Shown in pieces: positions 9,173-23,569 of a stretch of 64,000 bases of DNA (its first letter is position 1; each line of letters starts with the position of its first letter). The position numbers were made by a program, and so were the translations under genes. Under the pieces are notes generated by a model. That model did not search any database, was not told the DNA's origin, and saw nothing but the letters and a program-made list of their open reading frames with translations. The stretch is from assembly GCF_004011825.1 (NCBI RefSeq), contig NZ_RKLO01000005.1, forward strand, positions 248,001-312,000, in the 5' to 3' direction. The DNA is from Rhodococcus xishaensis (GTDB lineage Bacteria > Actinomycetota > Actinomycetes > Mycobacteriales > Mycobacteriaceae).

Positions 9173-9865
9173 GTGCACGTTTCCCACTCCATCAAGCACC
9201 TCACCCCGCGCGAACGCCTCGGTGATGCTCGCTTGTACCTCTGCACCGACGCCCGGCGAGACAAGGGCGATCTTGCCAAGTTCGCCGAAGCTGCATTGGC
9301 TGGTGGCGTCGACATCATCCAGCTGCGCGACAAGGGCTCGGTCGGCGAGCGGGAGTTCGGACCGCTCGAGGTAAAGGAGGAGCTGGCGGCGCTCGCAGTG
9401 CTCGGTGCTGCGGCCCGACGCCACGGAGCACTGCTCGCCGTCAACGACCGCGCTGACCTCGCACTAGCCGCCGGCGCAGACGTCCTGCACCTCGGCCAGA
9501 ACGACCTGCCGGTGCACTACGCCCGCCGAATCGTCGGGCCCGACGTCGCCATCGGCCGCTCCACGAGCAACCGCGCACAGGCGAGCCTCGCCGCCATCGA
9601 GGAAGATGTCGACTATTTCTGCACCGGCCCGGTTTGGGCGACACCCACCAAACCGGGACGGACTGCATCGGGCATCGAACTGATCCGCAGCACCGCGGAC
9701 GCAGCACCGACCCGACCGTGGTTCGCGATCGGCGGCATCGATCAGCAGCGCCTACCGGAGATCCTCGAAGCCGGCGCCACCCGGATCGTCGTCGTCCGTG
9801 CGATCACGGAAGCCGACGATCCGGAGGCTGCGGCCCGGGAGTTGTCCGACACCCTTCGTGGCTGA
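9173..9865 (+). CDS. thiE: Thiamine-phosphate synthase ThiE
   Basis: ThiE joins hydroxymethylpyrimidine pyrophosphate and thiazole phosphate to thiamine phosphate. The TIM-barrel protein of 230 residues shows [10 protein letters not shown] (46-55), the substrate-binding [20 protein letters not shown] region, the P-loop-like [14 protein letters not shown] and the C-terminal FAIGGI. GTG at 9173 is the start. It is divergent from thiO with only about 135 bp between start codons, most of it the thiO riboswitch, so the thiE promoter must lie within or next to the riboswitch DNA. Confidence 0.94.
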   Translation: MHVSHSIKHLTPRERLGDARLYLCTDARRDKGDLAKFAEAALAGGVDIIQLRDKGSVGEREFGPLEVKEELAALAVLGAAARRHGALLAVNDRADLALAAGADVLHLGQNDLPVHYARRIVGPDVAIGRSTSNRAQASLAAIEEDVDYFCTGPVWATPTKPGRTASGIELIRSTADAAPTRPWFAIGGIDQQRLPEILEAGATRIVVVRAITEADDPEAAARELSDTLRG

Positions 9866-9873
9866 GATCCGGG

Positions 9874-10269
9874 TCAGCAGGTTCCGGCGACCCCGTTCTG
9901 CACTGCCTGCTCGACAACGTCCCGGAACTCCTCCGGCAGGTCCTCCCAGCTCGCGAGCGCCGGATCGAGTTCCGGCTTCCCAGCCGCCTCGGCCTGCAGG
10001 TTGTACGCGGATGTCCACAGAGAGGTGTTCTCCATCAGCAGCCCCATGAACTCGTCGCCAGCGGCCGCCCGATCGAAGGGCTCGCCGGTCGCCCCGGCCT
10101 GCTCCTCCGACGTGTCGATGAGAGTCGCCACCTGGCGGCAAACCTCCGCGATGGCCGCTGTGGTCTCTTCATCCTGAGCAGGCGCTGCGGTGTCCTCGTT
10201 GCTGCCACTGCAGCCGGCGAGAACGAGCACGGCTGCGGGGACGATGGCGATCAGGTGTCGAATCTTCAT
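9874..10269 (-). CDS. Small lipoprotein of unknown function
   Basis: A 131-residue protein beginning MKIRHLIAIVPAAVLVLAGC, a classic signal with the lipidated cysteine at residue 20. The mature part is acidic and helical, with an N-terminal Ser/Asn/Glu linker, an AEVCRQVATLID segment and a final cysteine at the C-terminus that could pair with the cysteine near residue 49. No enzyme motif is visible. It converges on thiE with 8 bp between stop codons. A longer in-frame start at 10341 would place residues before the signal and is rejected. Confidence 0.8.
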   Translation of the reverse strand: MKIRHLIAIVPAAVLVLAGCSGSNEDTAAPAQDEETTAAIAEVCRQVATLIDTSEEQAGATGEPFDRAAAGDEFMGLLMENTSLWTSAYNLQAEAAGKPELDPALASWEDLPEEFRDVVEQAVQNGVAGTC

Positions 10270-10454
10270 CCCGGCATAGTGCCAGGCTTGTCCGATTTGC
10301 GCCATACCAGGGTCGCCGCACCCCGGCCCCCACGGCAACATGTCCGGCGCCGAACCACCCTCGTCACGCCGATCTGCTCGCTACACTCGGCCCCGAATCG
10401 ACCACCCGGTCTCCTCGTGCGACCGGCGTGGCCCACGACGAAGGGCCGGGCACA

Positions 10455-10853
10455 ATGATTCGCTTTCTCATTCGGACAGCGATCTTCCTCGGATCGGCCG
10501 CGATCGGCATCCTGGCGGCCGTGTGGTTGCTGCCGGAGGTGTCGGTGAGCGCGTCCGGGTTCATTACCGCCGTCGTCCTGTTCGCCGTGGCGCAAAGTGT
10601 GCTCTCGCCCTACATCACGAAGATCGCGGCAAGGGATGCGCCGGCCTTCCTCGGGGGCATCGGAATCGTCTCGACGTTCGTGGCGCTCGTCATCGCGTCG
10701 GTCTTCGGTGGACTGTCGATCTCCGGCTGGCGTACGTGGATCCTCGCGACCATCGTCGTGTGGCTCGTGACCGCTCTCGCCACCGTCCTCCTCCCCATGT
10801 TCCTGCTACGGGGCAAATTCGACGATCGCAAGGCGAAGAAGTCCGGGGACTGA
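10455..10853 (+). CDS. Small membrane protein, phage holin superfamily IV (DUF/Phage_holin_4_2-like)
   Basis: A 132-residue, four-helix membrane protein, MIRFLIRTAIFLGSAAIGILAA onward, with a basic cytoplasmic tail LRGKFDDRKAKKSGD. It resembles the widespread actinobacterial proteins annotated as phage holin family 4_2, which are chromosomal and not part of prophages. The ATG at 10455 starts directly at the first basic/hydrophobic motif; an upstream GTG at 10428 would add nine residues. No phage genes are near, so the holin label should not be read as lysis function. Confidence 0.75.
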   Translation: MIRFLIRTAIFLGSAAIGILAAVWLLPEVSVSASGFITAVVLFAVAQSVLSPYITKIAARDAPAFLGGIGIVSTFVALVIASVFGGLSISGWRTWILATIVVWLVTALATVLLPMFLLRGKFDDRKAKKSGD

Positions 10854-10991
10854 TCCGTCTGTCCCACAACATCACTCGCGCAACCGAATCGATTAACGGT
10901 GCCGCACGAAGCCCGCGGCGTGATCGTCTGGCACGACTGCGCTGCAGCGGGCAGAGTCGGAGTTGAACGCTTGCCGACGATCGGAGGAGAC

Positions 10992-11402
10992 ATGCCGGAC
11001 CAGCCAACCCCCGTAACCGTGCTCACCGAGCAGGAGGCGATGGACCTGCTGTCGACCGAACGGCTGGGCCGTCTCATCGTCGTCGTCGGCGATCAACCCG
11101 ACATCTTCCCGGTCAACTACGTCGTACACGACGGCAAGCTCTTCTTCCGGAGCGCGGAGGGTGACAAGCTGACCGAACTCGCCCTCGAGCCGCACGTCAC
11201 CTTCCAGGTCGACCACGCCGAGGAAACCACCGGCTGGAGCATCGTCGTCCGTGGCATCGCACGCACCCTCGTCCGGTTCGACGAGATAAACGCCGCCGAG
11301 GAACTCGACCTGAAGTCGTGGGTTCCTAGCGAGAAGTACAACTTCGTCGAGATCCGCCCCACAGAGGTGCACGGGCGCCGCTTCGAGCTCGACCGCGGCT
11401 GA
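10992..11402 (+). CDS. Pyridoxamine 5'-phosphate oxidase-fold (PPOX) protein
   Basis: A 136-residue split-barrel flavin-binding protein, from the ATG at 10992, which has GGAGGAG five bases upstream. The sequence LLSTERLGRLIVVVGDQPDIFPVNYVVHDGKLFFRSAEGDKL is the typical core of small PPOX-type proteins, many of which bind FMN, F420 or haem. The C-terminus (YNFVEIRPTEVHGRRF) fits the Rv3369/Rv1155-like group. F420 is plausible because fgd1 is in the window, but no residue proves it. Standalone gene. Confidence 0.85.
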   Translation: MPDQPTPVTVLTEQEAMDLLSTERLGRLIVVVGDQPDIFPVNYVVHDGKLFFRSAEGDKLTELALEPHVTFQVDHAEETTGWSIVVRGIARTLVRFDEINAAEELDLKSWVPSEKYNFVEIRPTEVHGRRFELDRG

Positions 11403-11415
11403 ATGGTCGCGGGGC

Positions 11416-12255
11416 TCAGTCCAGCCAGCTCAACACCGTCGACGGTGACAGCGCCAGCACCGAATCGGGCAGACGCGCTCGCAACCCACGATCGGCCGTC
11501 ACGACCATGGTGAGAACCCCGTCGCGGTCCGCCAGCCGGGCCAACTCGTCGTCACCGCTGCCGAACGCAGCGTGAACCGGGATGCGTTCGTCGCCGTGCC
11601 CGGCGCTGCGCGCCCGCCCTTCCAGCACCGCCTCGACGCGCGGTAGCCAACCGAACCCCCCGTCCGGCAGTTCGATCGTGCGTGGAAGCACGAGCGCCAG
11701 CTCGCCCAACAGGTGCCTCGTCGCCCCGACGCGATCACGCCACCACCCGTCCGGTCGCGAACCCAGTACGTTCGCGGTGTCGAGCAGTACCCGCACCTCG
11801 GTCGCGCGCAAGCTCGGCCACGCATCCGCGAATCCGGGATGCAGCGGCATCCGTGCGACCTCGGACTCGGGCACCCAGCGAAGCTCGGTACTCTCCCCGT
11901 TCGGGACCACCGCCAGCGTCTTTTCGGAATCCGCGACGACCGTCGTGTAAGTCCATCCGCCGGCGACGCAGGCTGTTACCCGCTCGGTGCGTACCCGGAC
12001 CGCACCCACGTCGATTCCGGTCTCCTCGTGAGCCTCCCGCACCGCCGCGTGGATCGTCGTCTCGTGGCTGTCGCGGGCGCCTCCCGGCAACGCCCACGTG
12101 CCACCCTGGTGACTCCACGCTGCCCGGTGCTGCAGCAGGATCGCGGCTGAGCCGTCCTCCAACGGGGCGCGGAGCAGTAGGCCTGCCGCGCCGTGCTTAC
12201 CCCAGTGCCGAACTCCATCCGGGGTCGTTGCCCAACCGTCTCCGTCACCGTGCAT
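11416..12255 (-). CDS. Nudix hydrolase with a C-terminal PIN/NYN-like domain (MutT3-like position)
   Basis: A 279-residue protein. Residues 20-150 are a Nudix hydrolase with a complete Nudix box from about residue 59 to 81 (GARDSHE...REAHEETGI). Residues 153-279 form a second domain with VRVLLDTANVLG (155-164), GSGDDELARLA (232-242) and VVTADRGLRARL (251-262). The spacing of these acidic motifs recalls PIN/NYN nucleases; this is inference. In M. tuberculosis the same place beside thiE and glnX holds mutT3, a shorter Nudix protein. The start ATG at 12255 is the first in a likely unstructured leader. Possible substrates are oxidised or non-canonical nucleotides. Confidence 0.85.
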   Translation of the reverse strand: MHGDGDGWATTPDGVRHWGKHGAAGLLLRAPLEDGSAAILLQHRAAWSHQGGTWALPGGARDSHETTIHAAVREAHEETGIDVGAVRVRTERVTACVAGGWTYTTVVADSEKTLAVVPNGESTELRWVPESEVARMPLHPGFADAWPSLRATEVRVLLDTANVLGSRPDGWWRDRVGATRHLLGELALVLPRTIELPDGGFGWLPRVEAVLEGRARSAGHGDERIPVHAAFGSGDDELARLADRDGVLTMVVTADRGLRARLPDSVLALSPSTVLSWLD

Positions 12256-12413
12256 GGGGTGTCTCTCACCTGACCTGTCCACCGAGCCGCTCACCTGTCC
12301 CCACAGTATTCCCCGCGACGTCCGCGTCCTACAGAACAACCTGGCGGTACTGCTTATATGCTCGGCAGTACGGAAACGGCGAATCAGACCGGACAGCGAA
12401 CCGAGGATGTGCC

Positions 12414-13774
12414 GTGGCAGTGCCAGGAATCAATACGCCGGAACGCGAGGAAGTGGTCGCGCCGGACGAAACGATCCGGGAGGGCGCGAATCCCCGTGCC
12501 GCTCGGGCGCGGGCACGCGTGCGCCAGATGGCCACCCACGAGTTGCTGCGATCGACCCCCGCGCGGCTGCTCGCCGTCGGTATCGCACTGTTGCTCGGCG
12601 CCCTTGCCGCAGGACTGGTGGCATCCGCGGCCGCGAACGACCGGAAACAGGACATCGACACGTTGCTCGCCACGACGGGACCACTCGTCCGCTCGTCGCA
12701 GAACCTGTACGCCTCACTGTCCGTCGCGGACACCGCGGCCGCTACCGCGTTCCTGTCCGGCGGGGTCGAGCCGAGAGAGGAACGCGACAGGTACTCGCAG
12801 GCGATCGGCACTGCGGCCGCAGAATTGGTCGCGGGGTCGGACGTACTGTCCAGCGACGACACGAGCCGGCGTCTACTGACCGACATCGCGACGAAACTGC
12901 CCGTGTACACCGGGCTCGTGGAGACGGCGCGCGCCAACAACCGCGCCGGGAACCCGGTCGGCGGTGCATATCTGGCTGAGGCATCATCGCTGATGCAGGG
13001 CGATATCCTCCCACTCGCAGAGGCCCTGCATACCGAACGAGAGGCGGCGATGCTGGCGCCGCAGTCGGAATTCGGTCGGCCGCCTTGGGCCGCGATCGGC
13101 TTGCTCATCGTTCTGCTTGCGGCGCTGGTCGCCACCCAGGTCGTGATGGCCCGACGAACCCGGCGCACACTCAACCTCGGCCTGCTGTTCACGACGGCGG
13201 CGATGGCCACGCTGCTGGTATGGATGCTGGCCGCCGGACTCATTTCGGCGACGTCGGCGCATCGGGCGTTCCGAGACGGTTCGACCCCGCTCTCGACGCT
13301 CTCGTCCGCACAAATCCTCGCCCAGCAAGCCCGCACGCAGGAGATCCTCCAATTGGTCCGGCGGGAAGAACACACCGAACACGGCCGACTCTTCGTCGAC
13401 AACACCGACGAACTCCGCAACTTGCTTCGCGACTACTCCTCTCCCATCGGCGCCGACGACGTCGACCGGGCCATGCAGGCCTTGGACGAGTGGACGGAGT
13501 CCCACCAGAGGATGGCCGGCGCGCTCGAGGTCGGCGACTGGACCACTGCTGCCATGACGACCTTGAGCTCCGAACCCGATTCCACCGCAACGTACTTCGA
13601 TACCGTCGACGACGCATTGACCGCCGGCGGCGACCGCGCCCGTTCCGAATTCCGCGACAACGTCGCCCGCTCGTCGACAGTGCTGTCGGCGCTCGGCCCC
13701 GGCGCCGTGGGGATCACAGTGGTGGCGGCCGTCGCGATCCCGGTGGGCATGTGGCCCCGGCTGAGGGAGTACCA

Positions 13775-13778
<4 letters not shown>
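12414..13778 (+). CDS. glnX: GlnX-like membrane sensor protein
   Basis: A 454-residue membrane protein with a cytoplasmic N-terminus (about 50 residues), a first transmembrane helix at about 51-72, a large outer loop (73-215), two further helices at about 220-270, a second outer loop and a last helix near 425-447. The topology fits the mycobacterial GlnX (Rv0412c), reported to pass the signal of extracytoplasmic amino acids bound by GlnH to PknG. GTG at 12414 is chosen because GAGG lies upstream and the sequence before it has no coding character. The stop overlaps the glnH start as ATGA. Confidence 0.85.
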
Positions 13779-17064
<3,286 letters not shown>

Positions 17065-17066
17065 TC

Positions 17067-18815
17067 TCAGACCTTGATTACCTGCTTCTGCTCGGCGGCC
17101 TTGCCCTTGCCGTGTCCGGGTCCGACGTGGGCCTCGGCCCGCAAGCGCTCGACCATGTGCGGGTAGTGCAGCTCGAACGCCGGACGCTCCGAGCGGATCC
17201 GGGGCAGCTCGGTGAAGTTGTGCCGCGGCGGCGGGCAACTGGTCGCCCACTCGAGCGAGTTGCCGTAGCCCCACGGGTCGTCGACGGTCACAACCTGGCC
17301 GTAGCGGTAGCTCTTGAAGACGTTCCACAGGAACGGCAGCGTCGAGGCGCCGAGGACGAAAGAGCCGACCGTCGAGATCGTGTTCAGCGTGGTGAACCCG
17401 TCGGTGGGCAGGTAGTCCGCGTAGCGGCGCGGCATGCCCTCGGCCCCGAGCCAGTGCTGCACGAGGAAGGTGGCGTGGAATCCGATCATCGTGGTCCAGA
17501 AGTGCCACTTGGCCAGGCGCTCGTCCATCAGGCGACCGGTCATCTTCGGGAACCAGAAGTAGATGCCGGCGTAGGTGGCGAACACGATGGTGCCGAACAG
17601 GACGTAGTGGAAGTGCGCGACCACGAAGTACGAGTCGGTGACCTGGAAGTCGATCGGCGGGCTCGCCAGCAGCACGCCCGACAGGCCACCGAACAGGAAG
17701 GTGACGATGAATCCGACCGAGAACAGCATCGGCGACTCGAAGGTCAGCTGGCCCCTCCACATCGTGCCGATCCAGTTGAAGAACTTCACGCCGGTCGGGA
17801 CCGCGATCAGGAAGGTCATGAACGAGAAGTAGGGCAGCAGGACCGCGCCGGTGGCGTACATGTGGTGCGCCCACACCGCGATCGACAGCGCCGCGATGCC
17901 GATGGTGGCGTAGACCAGGCCGCTGTAGCCGAAGATCGGCTTGCGCGAGAAGACCGGGAAGATCTCCGAGACGATCCCGAAGAACGGCAGCGCGATGACA
18001 TACACCTCGGGATGGCCGAAGAACCAGAACAGGTGCTGCCACAACATCACGCCGCCGGTGGACGGATCGAACAGATGCGCCCCGAGATGCCGGTCTACCC
18101 ACAGCCCGATGAGGGCTGCCGCGAGGAGCGGGAAGACCAGCAGGATCAACAAACACGTGATGAGGATGTTCCACGTGAAGATCGGCATCCGGAACATGGT
18201 CATGCCGGGTGCACGCAGGCACACGATGGTGGTGATGAAGTTGACACCGCCGAGAATGGTGCCGACACCACCCAGGGTGAGACCGATGATCCACAGATCC
18301 GCGCCGAGGCCCGGGCTGTGCGCCATGTTCGTCAGTGGAACGTAGGCGGTCCAACCGAAGTCCGCCGCGCCGCCGGGCGTGATGAAGCCGGCTGCCGCGA
18401 TCAGTCCACCGAACAGGTACATCCAGTAGCTGAGCGCGTTCAGGCGCGGGAACGCGACGTCCGGAGCGCCGATCTGCAAGGGCACCAAGAAGTTCGCGAA
18501 ACCGAACACCACCGGGGTCGCGTACAGCAGCAGCATGATCGTGCCGTGCATCGTGAACAGCTGGTTGAACTGCTCGTTCGACAGGAACTGCAGGCCGGGA
18601 ACCGCGAGCTCGGAGCGCATCAACAGCGCCATCAGGCCGCCGATGAGAAAGAACGCGAACGACGTGACCAGGTACATGATCCCGAGGACCTTGGGATCGG
18701 TCGTCGTGATCATCTTGTAGATGAACGAGCCCTTGGGGGCACGACCCGCGGCAGCCGGCCGTGACGGCGTCAACGTTCGTGGTGGAGCGAGATCGATCTC
18801 GGGGTTGGCAACCAT
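17067..18815 (-). CDS. ctaD: Cytochrome c oxidase subunit I CtaD
   Basis: The catalytic subunit of the aa3-type cytochrome c oxidase, 582 residues with twelve membrane helices. Visible signatures are the [19 protein letters not shown] entry to helix [19 protein letters not shown] (copper and crosslinked histidine-tyrosine region), WAHHMYATG (copper-site histidine pair) and [11 protein letters not shown] (haem ligands in helix X). The ATG at 18815 gives an N-terminus of about 30 residues before PKGS, as in mycobacteria; a TTG at 18860 would add 15 and cannot be excluded. As in other actinobacteria it stands alone, away from ctaC/ctaE-qcr. Confidence 0.96.
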   Translation of the reverse strand: MVANPEIDLAPPRTLTPSRPAAAGRAPKGSFIYKMITTTDPKVLGIMYLVTSFAFFLIGGLMALLMRSELAVPGLQFLSNEQFNQLFTMHGTIMLLLYATPVVFGFANFLVPLQIGAPDVAFPRLNALSYWMYLFGGLIAAAGFITPGGAADFGWTAYVPLTNMAHSPGLGADLWIIGLTLGGVGTILGGVNFITTIVCLRAPGMTMFRMPIFTWNILITCLLILLVFPLLAAALIGLWVDRHLGAHLFDPSTGGVMLWQHLFWFFGHPEVYVIALPFFGIVSEIFPVFSRKPIFGYSGLVYATIGIAALSIAVWAHHMYATGAVLLPYFSFMTFLIAVPTGVKFFNWIGTMWRGQLTFESPMLFSVGFIVTFLFGGLSGVLLASPPIDFQVTDSYFVVAHFHYVLFGTIVFATYAGIYFWFPKMTGRLMDERLAKWHFWTTMIGFHATFLVQHWLGAEGMPRRYADYLPTDGFTTLNTISTVGSFVLGASTLPFLWNVFKSYRYGQVVTVDDPWGYGNSLEWATSCPPPRHNFTELPRIRSERPAFELHYPHMVERLRAEAHVGPGHGKGKAAEQKQVIKV

Positions 18816-18901
18816 GTCCGCAATGGTCGGATGTCCGAGTGTTTTCGGGCGAGGGTCCAAAGTCCCGTCGGCGTCGGCCGACCGTCCCCAATATCGGGGA
18901 A

Positions 18902-20092
18902 CTACACCAACGCGATCGTCTTTCGTGCGATGGCGAGCTCCTCGTTGGTGGGTATCACGAGAACCTTCACCGCCGACTCGTCGGCGCTGATTCGGCGCTC
19001 GCGCTGCTCGGCGGATTCATTGCGATCATGGTCGACCACGATACCCAGACGCCCCAACCCGGCAAGGGCATCGCGGCGGACGTCCGGGTTGTTCTCCCCC
19101 ACCCCGCCGGTGAAGGTGATGACGTCGACACCGCCGAGCTCGACGAGGTAGGCGCCGATGTAGCGACGAAGCCGATGCACGTACACGTCGTACGCCAGCT
19201 TCGCGGCGGGATCGCCTTCGGCCACCATCTCGAGCAGCGAACGGAAGTCGTTCTCCCCACACAGGCCCTTGAGTCCCGAGCGACGGTTGAGCAGGTCGTC
19301 CAGCTCGGCACCCTCCATCCCGGCGTTCCGATGCAGGTGCAGGATCACCCCCGGGTCCAGATCGCCACTGCGCGTGCCCATCACCAGGCCCTCGAGTGGC
19401 GTCATCCCCATGGACGTGTCGATGGCGCGCCCACCCTGGATCGCCGACGCCGACGCCCCGTTACCCAGGTGAAGGACGATCTGGTCGATCTCGCCGAGCT
19501 TCCGGCCGAGGAAGGCGGCCGCCCGTTCACTCACGTACTCGTGCGACGTCCCGTGGAAGCCGTAGCGTCGCACCTCGTTCGCGCGGGCCACCTCCGCGTC
19601 GATCGCGTAGGTGGCGGCGGCCTCGGGCATCGTGTGGAAGAAGGCCGTGTCGAACACCACGACATGCGGGACGTCGGGCAGCAACCGTCGCGCCACCTCG
19701 ATCCCGATGACGTTCGACGGGTTGTGCAGCGGGGCAAGTGGGGACAGGCGTGTGAGCTCTTCGACGACCTCGTCGTCGACGACCGTCGGCTCACTGAACA
19801 CCGATCCGCCGTGCACGACACGGTGCCCCACCGCCACGACACCCCACTCGTCCAGCGATCGGCCGGCAGCCGCGACGACCTCCTCCACCGCCCGTAGGGC
19901 TGCGGTGTGGTCGGCGATGACGAGATTCCGCTCGATCACCCCGCCCGGATGGTCGTAAACGACGTGCCCCGACGACTCTCCGATACGTTCGACCAGCCCA
20001 GACCCGACAGCATGCCCAGCGATCGGTTCGACGATCTGAAACTTGATCGACGACGATCCCGAATTGAGCACCAACACAACCGGTTCGGTCAT
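18902..20092 (-). CDS. ackA: Acetate kinase AckA
   Basis: Interconverts acetate plus ATP and acetyl phosphate plus ADP. The 396-residue protein shows [15 protein letters not shown] at the N-terminus, [51 protein letters not shown] and TGGVGEN, covering the nucleotide and acetate binding motifs of the ASKHA family. Its ATG overlaps the pta stop by four bases, so the two genes are translationally coupled. Length is normal for the family. Confidence 0.97.
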   Translation of the reverse strand: MTEPVVLVLNSGSSSIKFQIVEPIAGHAVGSGLVERIGESSGHVVYDHPGGVIERNLVIADHTAALRAVEEVVAAAGRSLDEWGVVAVGHRVVHGGSVFSEPTVVDDEVVEELTRLSPLAPLHNPSNVIGIEVARRLLPDVPHVVVFDTAFFHTMPEAAATYAIDAEVARANEVRRYGFHGTSHEYVSERAAAFLGRKLGEIDQIVLHLGNGASASAIQGGRAIDTSMGMTPLEGLVMGTRSGDLDPGVILHLHRNAGMEGAELDDLLNRRSGLKGLCGENDFRSLLEMVAEGDPAAKLAYDVYVHRLRRYIGAYLVELGGVDVITFTGGVGENNPDVRRDALAGLGRLGIVVDHDRNESAEQRERRISADESAVKVLVIPTNEELAIARKTIALV

Positions 20093-22185
20093 TCCTGCAC
20101 CCCCTGATCCGAAACTTCCTGAGCCTGGATCGCGGTGATGGCGACGGTGTTGACGATGTCCTGCACGAGTGCCCCGCGGGACAGGTCGTTGACGGGCTTG
20201 TTCAGTCCCTGCAGCACCGGGCCGACGGCGATCGCACCGGCACTGCGCTGCACCGCCTTGTAGGTGTTGTTGCCGGTGTTCAGGTCCGGGAACACGAACA
20301 CCGTCGCGCGGCCCGCCACCTGCGACCCGGGTAGCTTGGCGAGGGCGACCGTCGGCTCGACAGCGGCGTCGTACTGGATCGGGCCCTCCACCAACAGGTC
20401 CGGGCGGCGCTCGTGCACCAGTGCGGTCGCGGTGCGCACCTTGTCGACCCCGATCCCTCTCCCGGAGTCACCCGTCGAGTACGACAACATCGCGACCCGA
20501 GGCTCGATTCCGAAACGGGCCGCGGTCTCCGCCGACGAGATCGCGATGTCGGCGAGCTGCTCGGCCGTCGGGTCGGGCACCACCGCACAGTCGCCGTAGG
20601 CCAGTACTCGATCCGCCAGGCACATCAGGAAGACACTGGACACCGTCGACACGCCCGGCTTCGTCCTGATGATCTCGAGCGACGGCCGGATCGTGTGGGC
20701 CGTCGTGTGCGCGGCACCGGACACCATGCCGTCCGCAATGCCCCTGTGTACCATCATCGTTCCGAAGTACGAGATGTCACCCATGATCTCACGGGCACGC
20801 TCGATAGTCATGCCACGGCTCGCCCGAAGCCGCGCGTACTCGGCGGCGAACTCGGACAGGTACTCCGAGCGTTTCGGATCGAGCACCGTCGCCGACGACA
20901 GGTCCACGCCGAGTTCGGCCGCCCGGGCACGGACCTTGGTCTCCTCGCCGAGGATGGTCAGGTCCACGACGCGTCGGCGTAGCAGTCGCCCGGCCGCGCG
21001 CAGCACGCGGTCGTCGTCCCCTTCGGGCAGGACAATCCGTTTGCGTTGCGCCCGAGCCCGATCCAATAGTTGGAACTCGAACATCTGCGGTGTCACCACC
21101 GACGGCAACGTCACCCGGAGCCGCTCGATGAGCGTCGGGGCATCCACTCTCCGCTCCATCAGCCCGAGCGCGGTGTCGACCTTGCGCAGCGAGCCCACCG
21201 AGATGCGACCGCGAGTCTGTGCGGCCATGTTCGCGGTCTCGAACGAACCGAACTTCGTGGCCAGGATCGGCAAACGCGGGCGCAGTCCGGCGATCAGGCG
21301 TGCCACCGATGGGTGCGGTTGGATCCCCCCGCTCATCACGATCCCCGACAGGGACGGAAAGCCTTGCGCATCGTGGGCGTTCACGAGTGCGAGCAGCGCG
21401 TCCGAACGGTCTCCCGGGACGATCACCATCCAGCCCTCGGCGATCCGTTCGAGAATGTGCTCGGCAGTCATCGCTCCGACGGCCACCGCCAGCGCCTCGC
21501 GCTGCAGCAGCGCCGTGTCACCGGAGTACAGTTCGCCGTCGACCGCTTGCAGGAGTTCGGCGACCGTGGGCGCGACGAGCAGCGGGTCCTCCGGCAAGCT
21601 CCACACTGGAACCCCCGCGGCCTCCGGTGCGGCGGCGTATTCTTCGAGTCGGTCCGGATCGCAGCGATTGACGACGATCGCGACCAGATGGGCATGGTGC
21701 GCGGCCAGTTCGGCGACACACACGTTGGCGAGTTGCGCCACCTCGTGCGGGCTACGACGGGCGCCGCGCAGCGTCAGCAACAGGGGCGCCGCGAGGTTGG
21801 CGGCGATTCGTGCGTTGTAGCCGAGTTCGCTGGGGCTGGGGACGTCGGTGTAGTCGGACCCGACGATCACCACCGCGTCACATTCCTCTGCCACCTGGTG
21901 GTATCGCGACACGATCTCGCTCAGTGCCCCGTCCGGATCGCTGTGCACCTGCTCGTACGTCGCGCCTACGCACTGCTCGTAGGTCAGGTCCGCCGTCGTG
22001 TGCTCGAGCAACAGTTCGAGGATGTGGTCGGTCTCGTCGGTGCTGCGCGCGATCGGACGGAACACTCCGACCCGAGCCGTGCAGGCGCACAGCATCTGCA
22101 GGACACCGAGCGCGACGGTGGACTTGCCGGCATCCCCTTCCGGCGAAGCGATGTACACGCTCGACACGGTGTCCAAATCAGCCAT
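20089..22185 (-). CDS. pta: Phosphate acetyltransferase Pta, long form
   Basis: Converts acetyl-CoA and phosphate to acetyl phosphate. The 698-residue enzyme is the long type: an N-terminal P-loop-like domain ([16 protein letters not shown] at about residues 14-29), a central DRTGG domain and a C-terminal catalytic PTA_PTB domain from about residue 375, with [21 protein letters not shown] and [19 protein letters not shown]. It is the first gene of pta-ackA, next to fgd1 as in M. tuberculosis (Rv0407-Rv0409). Confidence 0.96.
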   Translation of the reverse strand: MADLDTVSSVYIASPEGDAGKSTVALGVLQMLCACTARVGVFRPIARSTDETDHILELLLEHTTADLTYEQCVGATYEQVHSDPDGALSEIVSRYHQVAEECDAVVIVGSDYTDVPSPSELGYNARIAANLAAPLLLTLRGARRSPHEVAQLANVCVAELAAHHAHLVAIVVNRCDPDRLEEYAAAPEAAGVPVWSLPEDPLLVAPTVAELLQAVDGELYSGDTALLQREALAVAVGAMTAEHILERIAEGWMVIVPGDRSDALLALVNAHDAQGFPSLSGIVMSGGIQPHPSVARLIAGLRPRLPILATKFGSFETANMAAQTRGRISVGSLRKVDTALGLMERRVDAPTLIERLRVTLPSVVTPQMFEFQLLDRARAQRKRIVLPEGDDDRVLRAAGRLLRRRVVDLTILGEETKVRARAAELGVDLSSATVLDPKRSEYLSEFAAEYARLRASRGMTIERAREIMGDISYFGTMMVHRGIADGMVSGAAHTTAHTIRPSLEIIRTKPGVSTVSSVFLMCLADRVLAYGDCAVVPDPTAEQLADIAISSAETAARFGIEPRVAMLSYSTGDSGRGIGVDKVRTATALVHERRPDLLVEGPIQYDAAVEPTVALAKLPGSQVAGRATVFVFPDLNTGNNTYKAVQRSAGAIAVGPVLQGLNKPVNDLSRGALVQDIVNTVAITAIQAQEVSDQGVQE

Positions 22186-22235
22186 GAGCGACAGCCTAGT
22201 GACGCCTTACGCCCATGTGCTGCGCGCGGCTCCAG

Positions 22236-23249
22236 CTACGCCAGGGCGCGCAGACGCGGGGCGAGATCGCGCTCGAAGAGGTCGAGAAACCGCTTCTGGT
22301 CGTGGCCGGGCGCATGGAACACCAGGTGGTTGAGGCCCACGTCCAGGTACGGCTTGATCATCTCGACTGCCTCGTCGGGATCCGACGACACGATCCAGCG
22401 CTTGGCGATCTGCTCGATCGGCAACGCGTCGGCAGCGGCCTCCATCTCGATCGGGTCGTCGATGCTGTGCTTCTGCTCTGCCGTGAGTGACAGCGGTGCC
22501 CAGAACCGAGTGTTGTCGAGTGCGGCGTCGGGATCGGTGTCGTACGAGATCTTGATCTCGATCATGCGGTCGATGTCAGCGAAGTTCCGAGTCACCTTTT
22601 CGGCCCCCTCACGCACGGCTGGCATCAACTTCTCGGTGTAGAGGTCCATCCCCTTGCCGGACGTGCAGATGAAGCCGTCGCCCGCACGCCCTGCGTAGCG
22701 CGCGACGACCGGGCCGCCGGCCGCGATGTAAACGGGGATCCCGCCCTCGGGGACGTCGTAGATGGAGGCGCCCTTGGTGCTGTAGTACTCGCCCTCGAAA
22801 TCGACCCGGTCACCGGTCCACAGCTGACGCATGAGCTGCACCGATTCGCGCAGCCGGGCAAAACGCTCCTTGAACTCGGGCCAGTCGCCCTTGAAGCCGG
22901 TGGCTATCTCGTTGAGCGCCTCCCCGGTGCCGACACCGAGCATCACCCTCCCCGGGTACAGGCAGCCCATCGTCGCGAAAGCCTGCGCGACGACCGCCGG
23001 GTTGTAGCGGAACGTCGGGGTCATCACCGACGTTCCGAGCTGGAGGCGCTGCGTGCGCTCACCGACCGCGGTCATCCACGCGATCGAGAACGGGGCGTGG
23101 CCACCCTTGTGGCGCCAGGGCTGGAAGTGGTCACTTACGGTGACGCTGTCGAGGCCGTGTTCCTCGGCCATCACGCCCAGCTCGACCAGATCGCGCGGGC
23201 CGAACTGCTCCGCGGAGGCCTTCAATCCCAACTTCAGTCCCTGTACCAC
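22236..23249 (-). CDS. fgd1: F420-dependent glucose-6-phosphate dehydrogenase Fgd1
   Basis: A luciferase-like TIM-barrel enzyme of 337 residues that reduces coenzyme F420 with glucose 6-phosphate and so supplies F420H2. Diagnostic stretches are [40 protein letters not shown] (with the catalytic histidine and tryptophan of the family), [11 protein letters not shown] and [15 protein letters not shown]. Length and sequence match the mycobacterial/rhodococcal Fgd. It lies 50 bp upstream of pta on the same strand. Its presence implies F420 biosynthesis in the organism and F420H2-using reductases elsewhere in the genome. Confidence 0.96.
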   Translation of the reverse strand: MVQGLKLGLKASAEQFGPRDLVELGVMAEEHGLDSVTVSDHFQPWRHKGGHAPFSIAWMTAVGERTQRLQLGTSVMTPTFRYNPAVVAQAFATMGCLYPGRVMLGVGTGEALNEIATGFKGDWPEFKERFARLRESVQLMRQLWTGDRVDFEGEYYSTKGASIYDVPEGGIPVYIAAGGPVVARYAGRAGDGFICTSGKGMDLYTEKLMPAVREGAEKVTRNFADIDRMIEIKISYDTDPDAALDNTRFWAPLSLTAEQKHSIDDPIEMEAAADALPIEQIAKRWIVSSDPDEAVEMIKPYLDVGLNHLVFHAPGHDQKRFLDLFERDLAPRLRALA

Positions 23250-23569
23250 CGCTGCTCCGATCGTCTACCTGATTCGATTGCCTTCGAGTATGCCCCTCGA
23301 CGGAAGTGGGCTACAGGCCGACCTCATCGGCACCCGTTGGCGGCGCACCCTTGATCGCGACCGACGACACCTCCAAGAGACCGAATCATGTTGCCTCCCA
23401 TACCGACCGATACCGAGCGATGCCGACATCCGGAACGCAGTGGACGCAAAGGGCGACATACAGCGTCGACGATCCAGGATCGGCAACCTCGTCTGCGGCG
23501 CGCCGATATGCTGGTCTGAGCTTCACTCAGCCGGAAAGCAATTCGCGCCGATTCGGCCGGAGGTGCGTG
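23250..23569. other. Intergenic region between fgd1 and the mycolyltransferase gene
   Basis: About 320 bp between divergent genes, which must hold both promoters. Open frames through it lack coding character and continue only as upstream extensions of the mycolyltransferase gene. A GGCCGGAGG ribosome site is at its right end. I see no riboswitch, hairpin or repeat of note. Confidence 0.5.

Noticed and set aside
10455-10853. Prophage marker (holin-like protein)
   Set aside because: Such holin-family membrane proteins are common chromosomal genes in actinobacteria, and no other phage gene is near.
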